DNA from: Aedes albopictus
Taxonomy: Eukaryota > Arthropoda > Insecta > Diptera > Culicidae
Direction: 5' to 3'
Assembly (NCBI RefSeq): GCF_035046485.1
Contig: NC_085138.1
Location: forward strand, 429,337,265 to 429,401,264
Length of the DNA: 64,000 nt
Shown: piece by piece, positions 57,000 through 64,000 of the stretch
Layout of the letters: the number at the start of each line of letters is the position of its first letter
How positions within the stretch are numbered: the first letter of the stretch is position 1
Made by a program: the position numbers and the translations under genes
Notes under the pieces: model-generated
The model's input: only the letters and a program-made list of their open reading frames with translations
The model's database searches: none
Told to the model about the DNA's origin: nothing

Positions 57000-57440
57000 G
57001 GTGAGAATGCGTCAAGGGAACCGAATTTGTTCCGCATTGACAACAAAGCAAATTAATAAATCTCTGGTCAAGGTTGATTCTACTTACCAATAAAGTATTA
57101 TATGATGGGTATGAGTTTGAGATTCTAAAAAATATCAATACACCTTAAAGAGTGATTTTTCATCGAGCCTTAAGAGTGGCATTTAAACATTACAACAGAA
57201 AAACCGATAATGAAATAAAATCATGTCCTAAATACTTCTTCAATTATATTTTAACTAAAGTAAAAAAAAATCCAATGAAATATGCAATATTTTATAACTT
57301 ATAGTACATATTCTGTAACCGTTCGTGACTATGAATATTTCCTCCCATTTTCCTGATTTCACCAACAATAATGGAATCAATCAAATCATGTTACAGGATA
57401 TTTTAACCAGTCCAAAAGACATAGATCCAAACAAAGGACC
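57000..57440. other. AT-rich non-coding stretch
   Basis: May include the LINE 3' end (AATAAA-like sequences near 57054 and 57090) and then unique AT-rich sequence. No gene. Confidence 0.45.
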
Positions 57441-57444
57441 AGTG

Positions 57445-57510
57445 CTTAACCCGATTTTCTTTTTACTAACAGGTATTCCACTAACACGCGCAGGTTCATC
57501 ATCATTCCAA
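57445..57510 (+). repeat. Fragment of the 8250-8760 repeat family
   Basis: CTTAACCCGATTTTC, CTAACAGGTATTCC and CAGGTTCATCATCATTC match 8545-8610 in order with point changes. It is directly followed by the palindromic repeat. Confidence 0.6.
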
Positions 57511-57512
57511 TG

Positions 57513-57614
57513 TTCGAATGAGTGTAATCAGTTTCGTACCTTTTAAAAAAAGGTACTGATTACACTCATTCGAAGAGGGTATTCTGCTTAGAGGGTTCGA
57601 AAAGTCGGTACAAG
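57513..57614. repeat. Palindromic repeat family, copy 3
   Basis: TTCGAATGAGTGTAATCAGT... is inverted by ...CTGATTACACTCATTCGAA (to 57574), followed by GAGGGTATTCTGCTTAGAGG and TTCGAAAAGTCGGTACAAG. The most complete copy here. Confidence 0.88.
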
Positions 57615-57696
57615 ATTCCAATGTTGATTTTCAAGCGTTATGAATCGGGAATCGACTCAAGACTTTTAAAATAGATCAAATCGCATTTAACTAATC

Positions 57697-57851
57697 CCCA
57701 GTCAACCAGTGATCGTAGAAGATGTTTGATAAGATGATAAAGTGGAGGCGATATGCGTACATTCTACATGCGCCTTAAAGGAAGCAGGCACGTATATGGC
57801 CTCCACTTTATCATCTTATACAACTTCTTATACGATTACTGGTTGTCTGGG
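57697..57851. mobile_element. 155-bp MITE with CCCAGNCAACCAGT termini
   Basis: The left CCCAGTCAACCAGTGATCGT and the inverted right end (ATTACTGGTTGTCTGGG) pair. ATGATAAAGTGGAGGC and GCCTCCACTTTATCAT continue the arms. No unambiguous target duplication. Confidence 0.8.
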
Positions 57852-57854
57852 CCG

Positions 57855-58690
57855 TTAACAGGTAGTCCGATTTGAGAGGAAGAAATCAGAACCTATCAAA
57901 GTATCACCAGGAGTTCCTCAAGGCTCACATGGTGCTGTGTACAAAAAGTGAGCTTTCTTCAGCGTGTTGTACAAAATTACAACAGCGCGACTACTGGAGG
58001 GTCAAAATCCTCATATATGCTGACGAAATCAAAACTCTTTTGGAAAATCAAAAAATGAAGAAGACAGAGCATGTTTTTTCAGAGAAATACGCATATTTGA
58101 CCAATGGTGTAGTAAAAGCCTACTGCAGTTACCCAAGCAACACACATGTCATATAAGAGTTACGGCAGCGCAAGTTTTGGTTATATAGAAGTTAATTTGA
58201 CGTTAATCTAGCTTTGAGCTAAAATAACGTCAAATTAACTTCTATACAACCAAAACTTGCGCTGCCGTAACTCTTATATGACATGTGTGTTGCTTGGGTA
58301 AAATGTAATTCAATTACGTACAGCAGAAAACATAGCACACCTCTAATAATAGTATCTCTAGGAAATAAAGAAATTGTAAAGTGCAACAGATATAGGGATT
58401 TAGGTGTTATCTTAGATTATAAATTAACTTTTACCGATCATTATAACGCTATCATTCATAAAGCAACAAATATGCTAGGCTTCGTTTTAATTACAACTTT
58501 TAGGGTTCTTACATGATGAAAACATTGTACATCGCTTATGTAAGATCAGTTCTGGAATACTGTAGCATAGTATGAAGCATGAAGATCGAATCGAATCAAT
58601 ACAAAAGCAGTTCCTTCTATACTCAACAAACATTTTTGTTGTATAAGAGCTAAACAAACCACTCTTAAGCAAACTTCAGCTTAAGAAACT
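57855..58690 (+). pseudogene. Reverse transcriptase remnant (CR1/Jockey-like)
   Basis: Several frames together show RT motifs: VSPGVPQGSHG at about 57899, ILIYADEIK at about 58010 (YADD-like with Glu), then after the MITE KCNSITYSRK, YRDLGVILDYKLTFTDHY and, shifted, LYIAYVRSVLEYCS. These are the palm and downstream blocks of CR1- or Jockey-type LINEs. Many frameshifts and stops show it is old. A MITE sits in it at 58132-58298. Confidence 0.75.
58132..58298. mobile_element. 167-bp near-perfect palindromic MITE, TA-flanked
   Basis: CCCAAGCAACACACATGTCA at the left is exactly inverted at the right. The arms are complementary for about 70 bases with one mismatch (TTATATAG/CTATACAA). TA lies at 58130-58131 and 58299-58300. 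Near-perfect arms suggest recent activity. Confidence 0.9.
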
Positions 58691-58772
58691 GTTATTCAGC
58701 TTCTCCTGTTTCTTGGGTATGCTTTACGCAAGTTAGGTTGGACCACATTTCCACTACCTTCATATGAGGCTC

Positions 58773-59549
58773 GATGCATGCTTATTAGCGTTGTTCGAAA
58801 AATCGTTTTTGCTCCACACCGCTTATTCGATTCGTAACCAAATTCTATGCCTTCTCCCAAAATTTGAGCTCATTTGGTAGAAAATTGAGACTGCACAAGC
58901 CCTTCAAAGTTTATATGGGAATTACCATGGGAATACGTAGTATTTTCCCAAGTGTCCTGGAGCGTTATTTGATCCTTGGTACATCTAGGTTATTCTATGA
59001 GCTACAACTTTGCCGAAGACCGTATTCAAACCGCATGCCTCATTAATTAGTTACCGATTTTTATCCAGAATCGAAATCTTTACTCATGATGGTTAAACTA
59101 ATCGGTGGGCATCACTGCATTTTGCAGTGAAACATAGTAGCCATGATTCCAGTGTGCTATCTTTGGCGCCATATGCAGCAATGTTGCCTGCTGGGAAGCT
59201 GGAGGATCATTGCTAAAGTTTGTCCAGTTGGATACATATCGATAACTAATTAATGAGGCGTCCGATTTGAATGCGATCTTCGGCAAAGTTGTAGCTGATA
59301 GAGTAGCCTAGAAATACCAAGGGTCAACTAATCCTCTAAGGTACTTGGGGAAATGCTATGGCCGATTGAATGAAAAGCATCGTTTTCCCATAGTAATTCC
59401 CATACAAACTTTGAAGGGCTTGTGCAGTCTCAATTGTCAACCAAATGAGCTCAAATTTTGGGGGAAGGTATAGAATCTGGTTACGAATCGAATAAGCAGT
59501 GTGGAGCAAAAACGATTTTTTGAACCACGCTAATGCTTATGGTTGTTTG
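58773..59549. mobile_element. 777-bp fold-back element
   Basis: TTAGCGTTGTTCGAAAAATC at the left pairs with the right end, ACGATTTTTTGAACCACGCT. GTTTATATGGGAATTACCAT pairs with ATAGTAATTCCCATACAAAC, and CTACAACTTTGCCGAAGA with TCTTCGGCAAAGTTGTAG. The centre is near 59150. No transposase. Confidence 0.82.
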
Positions 59550-59559
59550 AATCGAATAA

Positions 59560-60610
59560 TGAATCTTCATAATCAGCACTGTGCATCTATTAGTTTAACG
59601 ATGTCTTTAGCAGATTTGGAAGAATAGTTTAGGTCGTTGAGATAGAACAGAATATAGTTTTAAGTGGAAATGTAGTCTACGGTATGTTTGATGAAATAAA
59701 TAAATAGAGGGAGCCGGATCATAACGACCGGGACCATAATATCCTGGCCCTTAAAGCACGATTCTTTGCGAAATAACGTCCGACAGCTTTGATGCGCTCT
59801 TGCACTCGGTCAACTGTATTCTGAGGAGCTTTTTGTCAGTCGGCAACAAGATGAAGGCGGTCAACACGTTTTCTGTGCCTCTGTTGACCGTTGACCTACA
59901 GATTTGGGGTGGTAGAGACGTCCGAGGCCATTACGTCCCAGGACTTTATGGCGCATATTCTATGGCATAACATCCGAACATATAGATACGCCATGAAGTC
60001 CAAGGAAAGAAGGCACATAGGATATTATGACCAAATCCAAACTTTTGGACAGAATGGCCACGGACGTTGTTATCCGGCCCCGAATTACCCAACCACGCGC
60101 AATAGGAGGAATAGGTGTTACCGATATTCAGGCACTATGTGGCCGAAGACATGAATATTCTAAAACATAAGACTCAGGAGTTATAGATAATTTTAATTGG
60201 GGTTCAAATAGACCACAGTTATACAAAATCACCCGGTTCAATTGTGACATGAATTAAAAATCAAAATTTGCCAGGAATTCCACTTCTTTTTTACTCAAAT
60301 AACAGATTTAGGTCTGGTTCGAAGGTATTGCAAAAATTGGGTCAATACAATATGTTATACCAAAGTGCACCCCTGATTATTTACCATTAGAGGGTTAAAG
60401 GACATAAACAGCATCCAAAACGCGATGATTCTTGCGCTGTAGTATAATTAAGTGATTTCTGAACAACACTCAAGTACATCCGATACAGACTCATTCAGAT
60501 AAGATCAATATCCGGCCAATAATGAGATCCACAGAGCTTAATTAAGCTTTGACGTACCGATTGCCCAGGGTAAAAAGTTCACATTTTTGCTGAAATGTGC
60601 CAAAAGTCTA
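59560..60610. other. Non-coding stretch, nothing recognised
   Basis: An 87-residue ORF at 59891-60154 shows no domain. No repeat borders found. AT-rich from 60180. Confidence 0.5.
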
Positions 60611-60615
60611 TAATA

Positions 60616-60809
60616 CAGTCGAACCTCCATGAGTCGATGTTCCTTGACTCGATATCGACTAATGGAGGGAAATTTTTCCATACTAAAAAATAATTTCTAG
60701 GTTACTATGATGATCCCTTCAAAAAGCTTCCCAAAGGATTTTTGTTCCACTTCTCGATATTTCCTTGAGTCGATGGTCCCTTCAATATCGACTCATGGAG
60801 GTTTTACTG
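60616..60809. mobile_element. 194-bp TA-flanked MITE (pogo-like ends)
   Basis: CAGTCGAACCTCCATGAGTC at the left and an inverted right end, GACTCATGGAGGTTTTACTG, with TA at 60614-60615 and 60810-60811. Inner GAGTCGATGTTCCTTGA and CTTGAGTCGATGGTCCC repeat the motif. CAGT ends with TA duplications are seen in pogo/Tigger-type families. Confidence 0.82.
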
Positions 60810-60814
60810 TAATT

Positions 60815-61780
60815 GGAAAGTTTTTGTTGGAATTTCGGCAAATTTCTGCCGGAATTGCATAAGAAGTTATTGAGAACCTTTGGATAAACTAATAACGAAA
60901 TTAGTGAAGAAAGGAAAGTAATTAAATAAACTTCAAGCTATTTTTATTGATTCCTGTAGAAATAAATGAAAACTAAACTGATAAATTTCATAAATTTTAG
61001 AAATTTTGTATCGCTTGTAAGGCTAGTAAAGAGGGGTATTTACCAATCGCCCCAACCCCCCTTTGATCAATGGTCTTAGGGTCTTAGCCATACCTAACTA
61101 TCTATCACCTTCTTTTGAAAAGTATCCGAAAATAGAAATTCAATAATTTAGAGATAATGAAGCTATAGATTTTATAGCTCTCCATGCTAAGACGACTTTC
61201 AAATCAGGAAGCATTTCCTTTCGATTCTCAAATTCAGGTTTTATTTTTCACTAGGGCTTATCAATATTGATTCTTTTTTTAGACTTTCACAACCGTTGAA
61301 ACTAGGTATATCAAGAGCTGTTGAACCATAACTTTAAAGTTGTTGCTCGCGGAGACACTCGGTCGCCCGGAACAATATCACAGTTCTGTTTAGCCCACTC
61401 ACGCTAGATCATTATCAACACCTCAAGGCTCAGCTAATCCCGTGCGCTTCTGGTTTGGCGCGATAACGTTCGGTGGCATATCGATACAAGACACCGCCAC
61501 GCCGCCAGTCAGATACCGGACATTCGATGAGACCCACTGAAAAGTTGAAGTATTGTTTAAGATCCAGATGGTGGATCCAGTTCAGGCATCAACACAGTTC
61601 CTAGGTGCACCATCGAAGGTCTCAAATAACCTATCGAATTCGTCTGCTGTGCCATTCATAAAACAAACACCGTTTCTTTCCTTGTTTCGCTTTCGTTTGG
61701 GTGCGTTCGATGGTCGTACTGTTTCACCTTCTCTCTCGTTATAGCATTACACTTTTATTATAAGTTTTCATTACATTTCA
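60815..61780. other. Non-coding stretch, no gene seen
   Basis: AT-rich to 61330, then more mixed. If the minus-strand exon proposed at 61786-63110 is real, this is the start of its intron. Confidence 0.45.
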
Positions 61781-61785
61781 CTTAC

Positions 61786-63110
61786 TCTTTTCGGTCTATT
61801 CGCTGGCTGGTTGTCGTTGTCGATGGTACATTATAGACGGCCGTTTGAAGCAATGTGCCAACAACGGAGGTACACACGCACACCTGAACGACGCAGGATG
61901 GCCCGGCGGAGCAGCAGAAGAGGCAACGAGCCAGGTGCCTCTCACCTGCAAGCACTATACAGCACACCGAAAAGCACAAATCGCGAACCCTCCAGTAGTT
62001 ACCTTCCTAAGCCGCTTCGGTTTAGCTATGCTTCTATACTCAATACACACCGACACCACACTCCGCAGGTTCAAGCGAAATGCGGGTATCTGGTCGTCTC
62101 TTCTCCTATACGGGCCGACGACGACGACGCGGGGCAACGGAGAAAACGAGTTTCGCTTCGAATGTTTGTTGTAAGAAGCAAAAACTTTACACTACTTGCA
62201 GCAGCAACAACACTGACTCGGTAATAGCCTTTTTTGCTTTTTCTTCAAATTGCTCGTGTAATTTTTGTTTTGCCTTGAAGCAAATCTTCTCACTTTTTTC
62301 TTCAATTGATTTCGACGCAAGTTGCGCACTCTTCTTGGGCGGATTTTCGACGATGATGTTGACGACGAAGATTGGACAAAACTTCAATCAACCTACAAGG
62401 AGATTCAACTTCACTGGTTGCCTATCTCATTGCACTGGGAAGCGGCCAAGTTTGTGTAAAGATTTGAACAACTGATGGGCACTCGGATCTACACAGAAAT
62501 CGCGAAACACACTCAGAACCAATTGAGTAAACGAGCTGATATCAATGAGAAAATCGTTCAAGAATGAATTAAGCCTAGCTCCAAATACAAGTACGCTGAA
62601 CGATTCCTATTTTGTAATGGTCAATAAATGTTTAATCGAGGTCAACGTATTACTCAAACGAATACCTTCGTCAGTCTCTGCAGTACGAAGCAGAAAACAA
62701 TCGAAAGAGCATCGAACACCAGCATTCGCGCAAATTCTCCCAATTAGCGACGTCGTCTTGATTGGCTCTATTCGCAGTTTGACGTCACTGTCCGCGCAAA
62801 CTATCCACACTATACACACTCCGCGAACCAACTGCGATTCAGCTGATTCCAGACCAAACAGAGGGCGAAATCACGTAAAAGATGCTCCTTTCTTGCTATT
62901 CACCACCAATTACATAAAAAAGCGTTCTTCCAAAACGCTCGTGCAACAACAATAATCGCACACCGCACGCGAGCGAAACTTGCCACTCACTGGATAACTG
63001 ACACGGCACCGCCGATGATCGCAAGTTCGCGCTAAGAGAGAACTTCGCAATTGTGCGTGTTCACCCGCCGAGATAACTTTCGCGACTGAGCTGTAAGCTG
63101 AACTGAAACT
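61786..63110 (-). promoter_or_regulatory. Candidate minus-strand promoter and 5' untranslated exon
   Basis: A strong donor, AAAAGA|GTAAGT, ends the block at 61786 (minus strand). Around 63110-63060 the minus strand has several initiator-like TCAGT motifs (CTCAGTTTCAGTTCAGC, CTCAGTCGCG), as in dipteran promoters. The sequence between is GC-balanced without a convincing ORF on either strand. The lipase gene, on the same strand, needs an upstream 5' exon because its ATG exon has an acceptor. Linking the two is inference over a 25-kb intron. Confidence 0.35.
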
Positions 63111-63159
63111 GAGCGCCAACCAACTTGCTGAACCGATTGGATTTGGATGTGATGTGGGC

Positions 63160-64000
63160 TGCCCGACCGAGCCTGACTGTCTGTCTGTCTGCCGCCTGCG
63201 AGGCATAATCTACCTTTCAGGCACGCCGGTCTATCCTATGTGGGGAAAAAGGGGGTTGAACGCTCTTCACTCGACTAGACGAAGTTCAGAACTTCAACCG
63301 ATGCATGACGCGTCTACCGTAAAGTTTTCAGGTTTTACGAAATTGCGTTGTTTACTTGCCTATCATCGCCGACGTTTCGTTCCGGCTATTAGACCTTCCT
63401 CATGGCTCGACACACTGCTCAGCAAGTGTTCCTTCATACTTTACTACAACATGCTGTCTAGGGATAGTAGTATTCATCTAACTACTATTACCTAGCCGAT
63501 CAACACGAGAACGTAAGGCAAAAAGATCGTCGTTGTGATTGTGTTGTTCAACAATGACCCTCTGTTCAAATTCTCTTATCGTTCGCTTGCGTATCTATCC
63601 ACCGTATTCTTTCATTACTTTCCTTACTCCCTCTTACTTCGAGTAGCATTCATATCACCGAAAAAAGCCAATGAAAGTTAATAATGAAGTGTTCCTTCAG
63701 TTTCTTGACTGGATGGTCCAGCAGTGTACTATACTCGACTGGGTGACTTTTTCAAACCTTACAGTATTTAATATTGTTCAAAACTTTAAACTTGTTTTAT
63801 AACCAGGGTACGAAAAACGGATCACGCCGAAAAACAAACGCTTTGTCCTAAGCGGTGCATGTTGGTAACAAGCGCTCCGCAACAAACGCATGTCAGCCGA
63901 TGAGAGCAATAAAACAAACATCGCTTGCCGTGCGTGTGCCGATATTCCGGCTTTTCTGCTGAATTTTTCGACCCGCATCATCGAATTCATAAGCATTTGG
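63160..64000. other. Non-coding stretch, no gene supported
   Basis: The ORFs at 63154-63495 plus and 63996-63778 minus lack recognisable features. A CTGT repeat (CTGTCTGTCTGTCTG) lies at 63177-63191. Confidence 0.45.

Larger units (their letters stand above)
50090..57000 (+). mobile_element. LOA-like non-LTR retrotransposon with RNase H, interrupted
   Basis: Endonuclease, reverse transcriptase and RNase H lie in order on the plus strand, broken by frameshifts and by the hAT-like insertion at 51113-53366. The endonuclease QEPY and SDANAHH motifs, LDIEGAFDNV in the RT and a C-terminal RNase H fit the LOA clade (Lian-type elements of Aedes); the clade call is from motifs only. Upstream, 50100-50600 looks like leader or ORF1 remnant. 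The 3' UTR contains CCTCTGGAGCCGGCC and ends near a T-rich run (56940-56990). Both borders are approximate. Confidence 0.8.

Noticed and set aside
61811..62475. Plus-strand ORFs of 109-137 residues with Arg and Ser runs
   Set aside because: Overlapping frames all open together, no domain, no splice support; the minus-strand donor at 61786 fits a 5' UTR exon better.
1..64000. CRISPR arrays, bacterial operons, prophage or ribosomal RNA genes
   Set aside because: None seen. Repeats here are transposon or tandem-repeat derived, and the coding style is eukaryotic with introns.

Overview
This is a eukaryotic nuclear window, very probably from an Aedes mosquito. The evidence is a spliced animal gene with small introns near large ones, tRNA-derived SINEs that look like Feilai of Aedes aegypti, RTE- and LOA-type non-LTR retrotransposons, many TA-flanked MITEs, and the mosquito-type degenerate tandem repeats. 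Species is inferred, not proven. Two 500-base N gaps (18522-19021 and 44022-44521) mark assembly breaks inside or beside tandem repeats.

Only two host genes can be supported. On the minus strand, four exons between 28118 and 36622 encode the N-terminal 325 residues of a diacylglycerol lipase beta-like enzyme: the four-helix membrane domain and the start of the cytosolic lipase domain. All intron phases agree. The catalytic exons were not found below 28118. A 5' untranslated exon lies upstream, possibly at about 61786-63110. On the plus strand at 19734-20050, a two-exon gene with TATA box and poly(A) signal encodes a small acidic secreted peptide of 83 residues that I do not recognise.

The rest is a layered record of transposition. 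3640-7115 (minus): a decayed LINE with an OTU cysteine-protease domain ahead of endonuclease and reverse transcriptase, its RT split by a 256-bp Helitron. 7.9-13 kb: MITEs, fold-backs and minisatellite remnants. 13002-17916: a complete LTR retrotransposon with identical 175-bp LTRs, PBS, polypurine tract and 5-bp target duplication, but no coding capacity; just after its PBS lies an array of seven small hairpins in a 100-bp repeat with compensatory changes. 17.9-19.1 kb: minisatellite and gap. 21.4-26.6 kb: degenerate repeats around a retroposed fragment whose right target duplication is split by a 1.2-kb fold-back MITE. 30.7-36.5 kb (lipase intron 1): degenerate repeats and a 202-bp hairpin insertion with an 11-bp target duplication. 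40.6-43.2 kb: an RTE-like LINE cut off just before its catalytic RT motif. 44.5-47.9 kb: a 152-bp minisatellite, inverted repeats and degenerate repeats. 50.1-57.0 kb: a LOA-like LINE with RNase H, split by a 2254-bp hAT-like element that itself carries two MITEs. 57.4-60.8 kb: more MITEs, a CR1/Jockey-like RT remnant and a fold-back.

The strongest candidate for something undescribed is the non-coding LTR element with its phased hairpin array. Next come the hairpin retroposon at 34939-35140, the OTU-bearing LINE, and the secreted-peptide gene.
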